NCBI RefSeq assembly: GCF_026072915.1
Contig: NZ_AP025943.1
Span: 186,001-250,000, forward strand
Source: Akkermansia biwaensis
Lineage (GTDB): Bacteria; Verrucomicrobiota; Verrucomicrobiia; Verrucomicrobiales; Akkermansiaceae
Direction of reading: 5' to 3'
Length of the DNA stretch: 64,000 bases
Numbering within the stretch: position 1 is the first letter of the stretch; every line of letters starts with the position of its first letter. Made by a program: the position numbers and the translations under genes. Below, in pieces: positions 1-8,916 of the stretch. The notes beneath the pieces are model-generated. The model saw only the letters and a list, made by a program, of their open reading frames with translations, was not told the DNA's origin and did no database searches.

Positions 1-2
1 TC

Positions 3-878
3 CAGAGCGGACAGCCCCTGGAAAATGCGGAACTGATCGGCGCCCTGCTGATCGCCGGATTCGGCACCCTGATCTCCCTGTTCCCGTTCCATTCCTGGGC
101 CGCCCCCGCCTATGCCTCCGCCCCCGCTCCGGTGGCGATGATGCACGCGGGCGTTCTGAAAAAATTCGGCCTGTACGGCCTGTTCATGTTCCAGCCCCTG
201 ATGGAAGCGGGCTTCCTGCCCTGGACGAACATCCTGCTCGTCCTGCTGGTGTGCAACGTGATCTGGGTGGGCTACGTGACGGTGAACCAGAAGCGGCTGG
301 ACCTGCTGCTGGGCAACTCCTCCGTGATGCACATGGGCTACATCTTCCTGGCCTTCGCCGCCCTGATCGTATCCGGTTCCGCGGAAGCCAACCCCTGGGC
401 CGTGAAAGGCGCGGCCCTGCTGATGCTGGCCCACGGCCTTTCCATCGCCCTGCTCTTCATGCTCTGCGGCCAGATTGAAAAGCAGACCGGCACGCTGGAA
501 ATCAATTCCCTGGGCGGCCTGGGAACCAGGCTGCCCCGCATGGCCTTCGTCTTCGGCCTGGCGGGCATGGCCTCCATCGGCCTCCCCGGCCTGGCGAACT
601 TCCCGGGCGAGTTCATGGTCTTCTTCTCCGGTTTCGCCGGGTTCGAGAACGGCTTCGGCCCCGTGCAGATCGCCACGATCCTCTGCCTGTGGGGCCTGGT
701 CATCGGCGCCGTGTACATGCTGAGGGCCTACCGCAACATCTTCCAGGGCGACCTGTCCAAGGCCGCCGCCTACGCGACGGAACTGCTGCCCGCCGAACGC
801 GCGGCCAACTACTTCCTGGTCATCACCCTGGTCGTCTTCGGCTTCCTGCCGGACCTGGTTCTCCAATTCTTCTCCTGA
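3..878 (+). CDS. nuoM: NADH-quinone oxidoreductase subunit M (5' end outside window)
   Basis: This is a membrane subunit of respiratory complex I and one of the antiporter-like proton-pumping subunits. The reading frame is already open at the first bases of the window, so the N-terminal part lies outside. The visible part begins within the family core: the segment PFHSWAAPAYASAPAPVA matches the PFHxWxPxAHxxAPxPVS signature of NuoM, and HAGVLKKFGLYGLF follows as in the family (LAGVLLKMGxYG). Long hydrophobic helices continue to the stop. The next gene, nuoN, starts 46 bases downstream, the usual order at the end of nuo operons. Family assignment is firm; only the missing N-terminus is unknown. 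Confidence 0.93.
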   Translation, partial: QSGQPLENAELIGALLIAGFGTLISLFPFHSWAAPAYASAPAPVAMMHAGVLKKFGLYGLFMFQPLMEAGFLPWTNILLVLLVCNVIWVGYVTVNQKRLDLLLGNSSVMHMGYIFLAFAALIVSGSAEANPWAVKGAALLMLAHGLSIALLFMLCGQIEKQTGTLEINSLGGLGTRLPRMAFVFGLAGMASIGLPGLANFPGEFMVFFSGFAGFENGFGPVQIATILCLWGLVIGAVYMLRAYRNIFQGDLSKAAAYATELLPAERAANYFLVITLVVFGFLPDLVLQFFS

Positions 879-924
879 TCATCCCCTGAATACAATCCAA
901 GCTTAACCTGATCTTCTTTTACCC

Positions 925-2307
925 ATGCAAGCGTACATTCCGGAATTCATCCTGGCCGGCCTGGCGATGATCCTGCTCCTGGCTGAAACCTTCTTCAAGA
1001 AGGCTCCCAAATTCGTCTTCGGCCTGATCGGGGCGGCGGGCGCCCTGGCGATGCTTCCCTTCTACATGGAAAGCCTCTACGCCAATACCTACATCATCCT
1101 GGCCCTGGTCGCCACGGCGATCACCCTGCTCCTTTCCGTGGACTTCCGCGCCGTCATCAACCTGTCTTCCAACGACTCCAAGACGCAGGACGGCACCGGG
1201 GAATTCTACATCCTGCCGCTGCTCGCCTGCGTGGGGATCACCTCCCTGTGCAAGGCCGCCAACCTGGTGGAACTCTTCGTTTCCCTGGAAGTGCTCACAC
1301 TGAGCTCCTTCATCATGGTGGGCTATTTCCGCCGGAACCTCGGCTCCACGGAAGCGGGCATCAAGTACCTGATCCTGGGAGCCGTCAGCACGGGCTTCCT
1401 CGTCTTCGGCCTGGCATGGTACTTCGGCATGACCGGCACCTTTGAATACAACCACGCCATCGTCATGGCCGCCCTTTCCGGACAGACGGCACCGGGCATG
1501 TTCTTCGCCCTGGCCCTGCTCCTGCTCGGCACCGCCTTCAAGATCGGCGCCGTTCCCATGCAGCTGTGGATTCCGGACGTGTACCAGGGCGCACCCACCC
1601 CGGTGACAGCCTTCCTCTCCGTAGCGTCCAAGGTGGCGGGCTTCGCCCTGCTGAGCATCATCCTGGCGCCCTTCGCCGGCATTCCCGCCGTCCAGTTCGT
1701 CATCGCCCTGATGGCCGCGGCCACGCTGCTGGTGGGTAACCTGGGAGCCATTCCTCAAACCAACCTGAAACGCCTGATGGGGTATTCCTCCATCGCGCAG
1801 GCCGGCTTCATCCTGCCCCTCTTCATCGGCACGGTGAAGGGGCAGCTGGCGCCCAACGCGCCCTTCTACCTGGCGGTGTATCTGGTCATGACCTTCGGGG
1901 CCTTCTTCGCCCTCGCCATGATCCGCACCCAGCGCGGCAGCGAGGAAATCTCCGCCTTCCGCGGCCTGGGCAAAACCAATCCCCGCCTGGCCCTCGCCAT
2001 CACGATCATGTTCGCCTCCCTGGCAGGCGTTCCGCTGACGGCCGGCTTCTTCGCCAAAATGATCTCCTTCGTCCACGTCATCAACACGGGCCTGTACCTG
2101 AACTGGATGCTGCCCATCATGATCATCTGCGCCGCCGCAGGCTTCTATTATTACTTCAAGGTCATCCGTTCCATGTACTGGGACAAGCCGGAAGAAGGCA
2201 TGGAAGCCGTACAGGTGCCCGTCATCTCCGGCGTGATGCTGGCGGCCTTCTCCGTCTTCATCGTGATCGGCGGCCTGATGCCCCTGTTCATCAACCCGAT
2301 CCGTTAA
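925..2307 (+). CDS. nuoN: NADH-quinone oxidoreductase subunit N
   Basis: A 460-residue polytopic membrane protein and the last antiporter-like subunit of complex I. It pumps protons in the cytoplasmic membrane as quinone is reduced. Characteristic family segments are visible: VELFVSLEVLTLSSFIMVGY, then LGTAFKIGAVPMQLWIPDVY with YQGAPTPVTAFLSVASK, carrying the conserved Lys of a discontinuous helix, then NLKRLMGYSSIAQAGF. Length is normal for NuoN (about 450-490). It follows nuoM directly and is closed by a hairpin at 2335-2368, so it is the last gene of the nuo operon. Confidence 0.95.
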   Translation: MQAYIPEFILAGLAMILLLAETFFKKAPKFVFGLIGAAGALAMLPFYMESLYANTYIILALVATAITLLLSVDFRAVINLSSNDSKTQDGTGEFYILPLLACVGITSLCKAANLVELFVSLEVLTLSSFIMVGYFRRNLGSTEAGIKYLILGAVSTGFLVFGLAWYFGMTGTFEYNHAIVMAALSGQTAPGMFFALALLLLGTAFKIGAVPMQLWIPDVYQGAPTPVTAFLSVASKVAGFALLSIILAPFAGIPAVQFVIALMAAATLLVGNLGAIPQTNLKRLMGYSSIAQAGFILPLFIGTVKGQLAPNAPFYLAVYLVMTFGAFFALAMIRTQRGSEEISAFRGLGKTNPRLALAITIMFASLAGVPLTAGFFAKMISFVHVINTGLYLNWMLPIMIICAAAGFYYYFKVIRSMYWDKPEEGMEAVQVPVISGVMLAAFSVFIVIGGLMPLFINPIR

Positions 2308-2334
2308 AAAACCTCCTTCCGTTCATCATCCTGT

Positions 2335-2368
2335 AAAGGCCGCTTCCGCATCCTGCGGGGCGGCCTTT
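2335..2368 (+). terminator. Intrinsic terminator after nuoN
   Basis: A nine-base outer stem (AAAGGCCGC / GCGGCCTTT) encloses an inner CCGCA/TGCGG hairpin. The T-run after it is short and interrupted. It lies 28 bases after the nuoN stop. The remaining intergenic stretch up to 2655 contains no gene I can support. Confidence 0.7.
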
Positions 2369-2655
2369 CCTTTCCTCCTCCGCCGGGAACGCCGCAGCCT
2401 TTTGAAGCGGCTGGAAGGAATGGAGCGGAAACGAATGAAATGTTTGACGGTCTTTCAGCCATAAAATTTTCATTGCCGGAAAAACCCGCGTCTTCTCCAT
2501 CTTCAGACGGCGCACCATGCCGGAAAAACCCTGGAAAAAACGGAAAGACGTGAGAGATTGAATAAAACGAAAACGTAATTAGTCCGTACTAACCATGCAC
2601 CGCGGAGCGCCCGAAGGGGCGTGCCCGGAGCAAACCGTCAACACCAATCATTCCC

Positions 2656-3543
2656 ATGCGTCTTTTTTCCGCAACAGCCGTCGTCTGCGCCTCCCTGCTT
2701 GCCGCAGTATCATTCGTCCACGCCCAGTCTCCGGAAGTCCTGGCGAAGCGGCAGTGCCGCTCCGTGCATATCAGGCAGGACGGCCATCCGGCCCAGGCGG
2801 CCGCCCTGTACAACGAGGTGAAGGCCCGCACCTCCGTTCCCGGCACTTATTTCTGCGCCATGAACTTTGACGACGGCTACATCGGCTTCCAGGAACAGTC
2901 CAACGGCAGGAAAGTGATTATTTTTTCCATCTGGGACCCGGTTTCCCACGGAGACAACCCCAACAGCGTCCCGGAAGAAGAACGCACCAAGCTGCTGAAG
3001 CTGGGAGAAAACGCCAGGGCCGGACGCTTCGGCGGCGAGGGGACGGGCGGCCAGAGCTTTGTGGATTATCCCTGGGAAGTGGGGGAAAACATGCGCTTTC
3101 TCGTCTGCATCAAAAAAATGGGGCCGTTCAAGGAAATCAGCGGCTTTTACTTCAACAACAAGACCAACTCCTGGGACCTCATTTCCAAGTGGAAAACCCA
3201 TTCCTCCAAGAAAGAACTTTCCTACTCCGTAGGGTTTGTGGAGGATTTCATGCGCAATTTTGAATCCGCCAAGAAAGCGCGCGGCGCGTTCTTCGGTCCC
3301 GGCTTTGCGTACAAGGACGGCAAATGGTTCCCCAGCACCGGCGTTACCTTTACGGGCGACCCCACCCCCTCCACCAACGTCATGGCGGAAATCCAGCCGA
3401 ACGGTTCCGTCCTGCTCCAGACGGGCGGTGAAACGGTGATGACGGATTTCAAGCTGTTTGAAAGCCGACCCCTGCCTCAGGATGTAAAGCCTGTACCGCC
3501 CGGTGAAGACATTACCCGGCTCGTGCAGGAGCACACCAAATAA
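2656..3543 (+). CDS. Secreted DUF3472-type protein
   Basis: A 295-residue protein with a clear Sec signal peptide (MRLFSATAVVCASLLAAVSF, cleavage near VHA-Q at about residue 24). The mature part resembles the DUF3472 family: YFCAMNFDDGYIGFQEQSNG is followed by VIIFSIWDP, the GYxGxQ...iiFSiWD pattern of that domain. Later segments (GGQSFVDYPWEVGENMRF, KEISGFYFNNKTNSWDLIS) fit the same beta-rich fold. No enzymatic function is established for DUF3472 proteins, which are usually found in secreted or surface proteins of gut and environmental bacteria. A one-helix protein gene begins two bases after its stop. The function is unknown; the family call rests on recalled motifs. Confidence 0.7.
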   Translation: MRLFSATAVVCASLLAAVSFVHAQSPEVLAKRQCRSVHIRQDGHPAQAAALYNEVKARTSVPGTYFCAMNFDDGYIGFQEQSNGRKVIIFSIWDPVSHGDNPNSVPEEERTKLLKLGENARAGRFGGEGTGGQSFVDYPWEVGENMRFLVCIKKMGPFKEISGFYFNNKTNSWDLISKWKTHSSKKELSYSVGFVEDFMRNFESAKKARGAFFGPGFAYKDGKWFPSTGVTFTGDPTPSTNVMAEIQPNGSVLLQTGGETVMTDFKLFESRPLPQDVKPVPPGEDITRLVQEHTK

Positions 3544-3545
3544 TT

Positions 3546-3698
3546 ATGTCCCTTACCGGCTGGCTTACGATGATTTTTTCCATCAGCGGCGTTCTGACCG
3601 CCGCTGTATGGGCCTATTATAAAGTGCTTTCCACTCCCCGGGAGACGGAACACCTGCTCAGCCCCACCCCGCCCCTGCCGGAAGACCCGGACCAGTAA
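3546..3698 (+). CDS. Small single-helix membrane protein (50 aa)
   Basis: An ORF of 50 residues starting two bases after the preceding stop, with the same base composition as its neighbours. The N-terminus MSLTGWLTMIFSISGVLTAA is followed by VWAYYKVL and forms one membrane helix. A polar, proline-rich tail follows (TPPLPEDPDQ). The arrangement recalls the short accessory subunits of sodium-coupled symporters (MetS-like, or 'symporter small accessory protein'), but no large symporter gene is adjacent, so this is only a resemblance. Tight spacing after the DUF3472 gene argues that it is a real translated gene. A terminator-like hairpin follows at 3769. Confidence 0.55.
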   Translation: MSLTGWLTMIFSISGVLTAAVWAYYKVLSTPRETEHLLSPTPPLPEDPDQ

Positions 3699-3768
3699 AC
3701 CAGTCCATACGGGAGAGCGAGGAACACGCAGTTTCCAAAAGCTCGGCGTCCATGCGCAGAGATTCGCA

Positions 3769-3804
3769 AAAGAGGGCTTCTCACATCCGTGAGGCGCCCT
3801 CTTC
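3769..3804. terminator. Bidirectional terminator-like hairpin
   Basis: Strong nested stem: AAGAGGGC pairs with GCCCTCTT, and inside it CTCAC pairs with GTGAG around a four-base loop. It sits between the rightward 50-residue gene (ends 3698) and the leftward gene ending at 3852, so it can serve both. Confidence 0.7.
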
Positions 3805-3851
3805 TTCCAACGGGAGAAGGACAAAGAGAGAAGGAGAAAAAAGAGGCCGTT

Positions 3852-4325
3852 TTACCCGTCCGAAGGAGGGAGGATGAAGCCCAGGCGGTCAATGCCGTAT
3901 CTGGCGCATTCCTGCCACAGGGATTTTTCCAGGGCCTCCGCGGTATGGCGGCGCTCTTCCTCCGACATGTTCTCAAAGTATTCCGGCCCCAGGTGTTCGC
4001 TGATGGCCTTGTCCGCCATGCGCGTCACCAGGTCCGCCCAGAAGATGTTGTCCCGATATTCGTCCAGGCAGTCCTGGTAAAAGGCGTTTTCCTCATATTC
4101 CCGGGTGAAGGCGTAGGCTCCCAGATCCTCCGCATAGGCAATGTGCCCTTTCAGTCTGGGGGTTTCCGACAGGTCCTTCATCAGGCGGGAGATGAGCTTT
4201 CCCCACGCCACCAGGCCTCCCTCCGCTCCGTCCTGCTGGTTGGCGGCAGCTACGGCAGCGGCGGTTGAAAGCATTTCCGCCAGATGCCGCGCCTCTTCGT
4301 CGGATAATTTCAGAGTAACCGGCAT
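3852..4325 (-). CDS. Conserved-looking hypothetical protein next to sufT
   Basis: A 157-residue soluble, acidic, mostly helical protein (MPVTLKLSDEEARHLAEMLS at the start; repeated Glu/Ala-rich helices later). No signal peptide or membrane segment. I do not recognise a family. Its start lies four bases downstream of the sufT stop on the same strand, so the two are almost certainly co-transcribed. A role connected with Fe-S cluster assembly is possible from position only. Confidence 0.6.
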   Translation of the reverse strand: MPVTLKLSDEEARHLAEMLSTAAAVAAANQQDGAEGGLVAWGKLISRLMKDLSETPRLKGHIAYAEDLGAYAFTREYEENAFYQDCLDEYRDNIFWADLVTRMADKAISEHLGPEYFENMSEEERRHTAEALEKSLWQECARYGIDRLGFILPPSDG

Positions 4326-4329
4326 GGGG

Positions 4330-4875
4330 TCAAATCAGTCCGAGTTTCATTTTCCCTTCCTCGCTCACCATTTCCTGGTTCCACGGAGGGTCCCAGACCA
4401 TGTCCACATCCGCGGCCTCCACACCTTCCAGGGCTTCAATGCGGTCCTTGGCCTCCATCACCAGGTGGGGCCCCATGCCGCAGCCGGGGGCGGTGAGGGT
4501 CATCTTCACGGCCACGTGATGCAGGCCGTTTTCCAGTTCCGTCACGGTTACGTCGTAAATCAGGCCCAGGTCCACGATGTCCACGGGAATTTCTGGATCG
4601 TAAATGCATTTGAGCGTATCCCAGACGCGTTCCTCAAGCGTGGCGTTCTCGTCCAGTCCGACCGTTTCCGGGGAATTTTCCACGGGTTCGGCGCCCAGCG
4701 CGTCCGCGTCTTCCCTGGAAATGCGGGCCAGGCCGTAGTCCGTAGCCACGGTATAGGTGCCGCCCAGAATCTGGGTGATGTACACGCGCTCCCCTTCCGG
4801 CAGGGTAAGCACATCCCCGCTGGGGATCTGCACCGCCGTCACTTCTCTTTTGAGTTCTACTACCTGGTTCAGCAT
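4330..4875 (-). CDS. sufT: SufT-like Fe-S cluster assembly protein (DUF59/MIP18 domain)
   Basis: A 181-residue protein in the SufT arrangement: an N-terminal region of about 75 residues (PSGDVLTLPEGERVYITQIL, GGTYTVATDYGLARI) and a C-terminal DUF59/MIP18 domain. The domain shows IYDPEIPVDIVDLGLIYDV and the Cys-containing loop MTLTAPGCGMGPHLV, with WDPPWNQEMVSEEGKMKLGL at the end. SufT proteins help mature Fe-S proteins in the cytoplasm. The rest of the suf operon is not in this window. The gene heads a leftward two-gene unit; the next gene follows after four bases. Family match is strong. Confidence 0.85.
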   Translation of the reverse strand: MLNQVVELKREVTAVQIPSGDVLTLPEGERVYITQILGGTYTVATDYGLARISREDADALGAEPVENSPETVGLDENATLEERVWDTLKCIYDPEIPVDIVDLGLIYDVTVTELENGLHHVAVKMTLTAPGCGMGPHLVMEAKDRIEALEGVEAADVDMVWDPPWNQEMVSEEGKMKLGLI

Positions 4876-5192
4876 AAATCCTTGCGTTTAAAAGGCCGTC
4901 CGGCTGCGGACATGCGCAGCGCTCTGCGGAAGACGGCCGCAGCCGTCCGGTTCCGTCCGCGCACGGAAAACATACGGCGTATTTGCACTACCGTCTAGGT
5001 CAAATACTGTTCTGCCCCTGCCCGGAACATTCTTCATGACAGGAAAGCGCATGCCGCAATGTTTTGGAAAAGCCGCCGGAAGCGGAAAGCTTCGTACTTG
5101 CCTACCCGTATGAAAAGGTGTAAAAGGTCCGGGCTGTCCAGACTGCCGTCAGTCCGGGACCGGTGACACACGCATATTCAACATCATATTCC
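4876..5192. other. Divergent intergenic region, no gene seen
   Basis: About 317 bases separate the leftward sufT start and the rightward foldase start. Both promoters must lie here. I see no convincing ORF, tRNA or riboswitch. A GTG at 5163 in frame with the foldase would add ten non-family residues and is not favoured. Confidence 0.5.
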
Positions 5193-6968
5193 ATGTTAGA
5201 TTTTTTACGCAAACATACAATCGTCATCATGGCGGCCATGGCCCTGGTGTTCGTGGGCCTCATGTTCATCGGCGGGGACGTAAGCGGCGGTTCCCTGTCC
5301 GGCATGTTCAAGCAGACTTTCGTGACCGTGGACGGGAAGTCCTACGGAGAGAAGGATTACGTGAATATGGGTCAAACGGGCCGCAACCTGGCCTATTCCT
5401 TCTCTTCCAGCTTCGCTCCCCTGCTTCAGAACCACTTTGCCACGGAACAGGATTTGCGGAATATCTGCTACCTGATGAAGACCAATAATCCCAACGCCGC
5501 CTTCCTGGCCTACTGCGGCATCATCCGCCGGGAGGCGGAACGCCTGGGCCTCACCCCCAGCAATGCGGAGATTGACGAAGCCATCTGCAACATTCCGGAA
5601 TTCCTGGATGACAAGGGCGTGTTCGATCCCAAGAAGTACGACGATTTCATTTCCATGCGCGGCAACCAGGGCAAGAAGCTCCAGGAAGAAATCCTGCGCG
5701 GCCTGATGGGAGACACCATGAGCTTGGTGCGCATTGAGGATGTCATCGCCGGCGGCGCTGCCGTGGAACCCAATTTTGCCCAGGCCGTGGCGGAATCTGA
5801 AAACCAGCAGATCACGGTCAACACCGCCTTCCTGGAAAAGAGCGCCTTCCGCCCCAAGACAGACCCCGGTGAAGAGGAAATCAAGACGTTCTGGGACAAG
5901 CACAAGGAGAACTACAGAAATGAGGAAGCCCGCTTCTTCACCGTATATACCTTCACTCCGGAAGGAGATGCCAAGGCTCCCAAGCCCGGCGATATTTCCA
6001 ACGCCACCATGGAAACCATGAACTTGGTGGAAAACGACATCTGGGAACCCCTGAACGCCACCAACGGAAGAAACATGGACCAGACCATCGGCGAAGCCCT
6101 GGCCAAGACGCCCAACGTGTGCAAGATGGAGAAGAAAACCTATGCGGCCGTTACCCGCAAGAACGCGCCGGAAGAAATCAACCAGCCCATTAACCAGTCC
6201 GCTTCCGACGGACGCAGCGCCACCCTGCTGGACGTGGTCTTTTCCCTGACCGGCGCACCGGCCCTGAATGCCGATGCAGACGCCAAGGCCATTGAAGAGG
6301 CGCGCGCCAAGTCCGGAGCCGAACAGATCAGCACCATGCAGGTTCTGGAAGACGGCCAGGTGGTTCTGGTGAAGCTGGAAGGCATCACTCCCGTGAAGGC
6401 CCTGCCCTACGACATGGCGCGCAACAGCGCGCGGGCGGACCTGCTGGAAACCATGACCGAGGAATCCCTGAACAAGGCGGCCTCCGAACTCAGGACGGAA
6501 CTGGACAAGGCCCCGGACGCCATTGAACAATTCAATGCCATTGCCTCCAAGGCAGGGGCGAAAACCGCCGCTTACGGCCCCTTCATCAATCCGAACATCC
6601 TTCTCAACAGCATTTACAGCCAGAACGCGAAGAGTCCGGAAGAATTCCAGGCCATCATGGACCAGGCCATGAGCTCCCGCCTGGCTCCCCCCAAGGAGCT
6701 TCCCGTTCCCCTGGAAGTTTTCGGAGCCTGCGCTCTCGTCAATCCCGGGAAAATGGCCCAGCCCATCGATACGGGGGACGGAATCCTGCTGGTCCAGCTG
6801 GTCAAGCGCGAACTGGAAGATACGCCCGAATTCCAGATCAAGGCCACGCAGCAGTATGCACCCGTTCTTTCCGCCCAGACCAGGGCCATGCTGATGATGG
6901 ACTGGCTGAAAGCCTGCATCGCCAAGTACAAGGTGGAAATAGCCCCCATCGCCAACCAGCAGCGCTAA
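5193..6968 (+). CDS. PpiD/SurA-like membrane-anchored foldase
   Basis: A 591-residue protein with one N-terminal membrane anchor (MLDFLRKHTIVIMAAMALVF plus VGLMFIGG) and a large periplasmic part. The layout follows PpiD: MLDxxRK start, anchor, a SurA-type helical chaperone segment (LGLTPSNAEIDEAICNIPEF), a region like KTFWDKHKENYRNEEARFF and the late segment DGQVVLVKLEGITPVKALPY that follows parvulin domains in PpiD. A canonical parvulin active-site core is not obvious, so it may act as a chaperone without isomerase activity. Start at 5193 is chosen because the membrane anchor then begins as in the family. The hairpin at 7051 ends the unit. Confidence 0.72.
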   Translation: MLDFLRKHTIVIMAAMALVFVGLMFIGGDVSGGSLSGMFKQTFVTVDGKSYGEKDYVNMGQTGRNLAYSFSSSFAPLLQNHFATEQDLRNICYLMKTNNPNAAFLAYCGIIRREAERLGLTPSNAEIDEAICNIPEFLDDKGVFDPKKYDDFISMRGNQGKKLQEEILRGLMGDTMSLVRIEDVIAGGAAVEPNFAQAVAESENQQITVNTAFLEKSAFRPKTDPGEEEIKTFWDKHKENYRNEEARFFTVYTFTPEGDAKAPKPGDISNATMETMNLVENDIWEPLNATNGRNMDQTIGEALAKTPNVCKMEKKTYAAVTRKNAPEEINQPINQSASDGRSATLLDVVFSLTGAPALNADADAKAIEEARAKSGAEQISTMQVLEDGQVVLVKLEGITPVKALPYDMARNSARADLLETMTEESLNKAASELRTELDKAPDAIEQFNAIASKAGAKTAAYGPFINPNILLNSIYSQNAKSPEEFQAIMDQAMSSRLAPPKELPVPLEVFGACALVNPGKMAQPIDTGDGILLVQLVKRELEDTPEFQIKATQQYAPVLSAQTRAMLMMDWLKACIAKYKVEIAPIANQQR

Positions 6969-7050
6969 CCCTCCCCGGTCATGACTGCCGCCGCCGTTTC
7001 GCATCCAGCCCTGGTCTGCACGCGGCGCATTGCATCCCGGCACCGTTTTC

Positions 7051-7086
7051 ATGATGGCCCTCTTCCAGGGGCCATCATTTTTATTG
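7051..7086 (+). terminator. Intrinsic terminator after the foldase gene
   Basis: Stem ATGATGGCCC / GGGCCATCAT with a short loop, followed directly by TTTTATT. It lies 83 bases after the foldase stop and before the peptide transporter start, so the two are separate units. Confidence 0.8.
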
Positions 7087-7123
7087 CCCTTTCCGGAACT
7101 TTCTGACAACCGTCCTCCACCCC

Positions 7124-8488
7124 ATGAACGCCCTTCCCTCCCAGTCCAGGTTCATCATCGGCACGGAAGCCTGCGAACGCTTCAGCTTCTACGGCATGAA
7201 ATCCATCCTGATGCTGTACATGACCGGCCACCTGCTGATGAGCGAGAACTGGGCCACTTCCACGCTGCACATCTTCGTGGGCATGGTGTACCTGCTGCCG
7301 GTGGCGGGGGCGTGGCTGGCGGACAAGGTATGGGGACGGTACAAGACCATCCTGTACATTTCCCTGCTTTACTGCGTGGGGCACGGGGTGCTGGCCACCG
7401 CAGACCTGTTCCAAACCATTGAGGCGCGCCGCTACATCCTGATGGCGGGCCTCTTGATCATCGCCCTGGGGGCCGGCGGCATCAAGCCGTGCGTTTCCGC
7501 CTTCATGGGGGACCAGATTCCGGACAAGTCCCCGCGGCTGATGACCAAGGCGTTCAACGCCTTTTACTGGGCCATCAACCTCGGTTCCTTTTTCTCCTTC
7601 CTGGTGATCCCGGCCATGGAACAGCATTACGGCTACAGCTGGGCCTTTGCCGTGCCGGGCATCTTCATGGGGATCGCCACCTTCGTTTTCTGGCTGGGAC
7701 GCCGCGAATACAACAAAATACCGCCCTCACGGAGTGCAAGCCGCGGCGGCTTCTGGCGGGTGCTCTTTACCGTCCTTTTCCGCGGGGGCTGGAACAAGGC
7801 AACTCTGCTCTGCGGGGAAAACGCCGTTACGGACACGCGGCACATCCTGAAAATCCTTTCCATTTTCGCGTTCGTCATCCCGTTCTGGTCCATTTTTGAC
7901 CAGACGGCTTCCTCCTGGGTGGCCCAGGGCAACAACATGATTCCCATCTCCATTCCCCTGCCGGGTTCCGGAACATGGTCCATCGGCCCGGAGGAGATAC
8001 AGGCAGCCAATCCCGTTTTCGTGATGATTTTCATCCCGCTCATCACCGTTTTCGTTTATCCGAACGTGGTGAGGCTCGCCAAACCGCTTGTCCGGCTCGG
8101 CACGGGCATCGCCCTGAGTTCCGTCACTTTCCTGATCGTGGCGTGGCTTCAGCACAGGCTGGAGTCGGGAGCCGTCATGTCCATTGCCTGGCAGCTCATT
8201 CCCTACTGCGTGCTGACGATTTCCGAGATTCTGGTCAGCACCACCGGCCTTGAATTTGCCTATACGCAGGCTCCCCTCCATTTAAAAAGCGTCATCACCA
8301 GCTTCTGGAACCTCACCATCTTTGCGGGGAACATGCTGGTGGCGGCCATCACCTTCTTCCTTTCCAACGGCCAGGCTTCCAACGCCATTTCCACGGACCG
8401 CTTCCTGCTGTACTCCGCCCTCGCCGGAATCGTCGCTGTAGCCTACTTTTTCCGGGCGCGCCGGTACGGGACAACAGACCCGGCATAA
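7124..8488 (+). CDS. POT-family proton-coupled oligopeptide transporter
   Basis: A 454-residue transporter of the major facilitator superfamily (POT/PTR family), which imports di- and tripeptides with protons across the inner membrane. The hallmark ExxERF motif is present as E15-A-C-E18-R19-F20 followed by SFYGMKSILMLYM. The family segment GMVYLLPVAGAWLADKVWGR and the later GAGGIKPCVSAFMGDQ (GxGGIKPxVxxFxGDQ) are also clear. About 12-14 membrane helices can be read. The C-terminal half contains SEILVSTTGLEFAYTQAP, also typical of POT proteins. Length is slightly short for the family (450-550). It stands alone; peptide uptake suits a gut mucin/protein degrader. Confidence 0.92.
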   Translation: MNALPSQSRFIIGTEACERFSFYGMKSILMLYMTGHLLMSENWATSTLHIFVGMVYLLPVAGAWLADKVWGRYKTILYISLLYCVGHGVLATADLFQTIEARRYILMAGLLIIALGAGGIKPCVSAFMGDQIPDKSPRLMTKAFNAFYWAINLGSFFSFLVIPAMEQHYGYSWAFAVPGIFMGIATFVFWLGRREYNKIPPSRSASRGGFWRVLFTVLFRGGWNKATLLCGENAVTDTRHILKILSIFAFVIPFWSIFDQTASSWVAQGNNMIPISIPLPGSGTWSIGPEEIQAANPVFVMIFIPLITVFVYPNVVRLAKPLVRLGTGIALSSVTFLIVAWLQHRLESGAVMSIAWQLIPYCVLTISEILVSTTGLEFAYTQAPLHLKSVITSFWNLTIFAGNMLVAAITFFLSNGQASNAISTDRFLLYSALAGIVAVAYFFRARRYGTTDPA

Positions 8489-8916
8489 GCTATCCGGTTT
8501 CCCTAGAGACAGAAGACAGGATTTTGCGGACCCCCTCTCCGCCAAGCCGGGCCTTGCCCTCGCTGCGGCAGGGTTCCCATTGCCTGCGGCACCCGTCAAC
8601 CGTGCGTTGCGGATTCCGGCAACGAACGGCCTGCTTTACTGTTCAGGTTGCATGCCATGTTCCCCTACTCCTGCCTTCATCAGGAAACCTCCGGGAACCA
8701 TGGAACCAGTCCCGAGGCACAGGGAAACCGCCTTGTCTCATTCCTCCGCCCGATTTTTTTAAGGCAGGGAATGGGGCAAAAAGGTTACAGGCCGATAAAA
8801 ACAGGTCAAAGAAATCCGTCCGTCCCCGGAGCGCCAGGAACGGGCAGGAAGAGGAAAAAACAAGGATCAGCGGAAGAAAGCCATTCCGTCAACGGCCGGC
8901 CGCCGCGGTTGCGGCG
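8489..8916. other. Intergenic stretch between convergent genes, nothing recognised
   Basis: 428 bases separate the stops of the rightward transporter and the leftward prenyl synthase. Open frames exist but have no family features, start signals or coherent composition. I see no RNA gene or convincing terminator. Confidence 0.4.
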
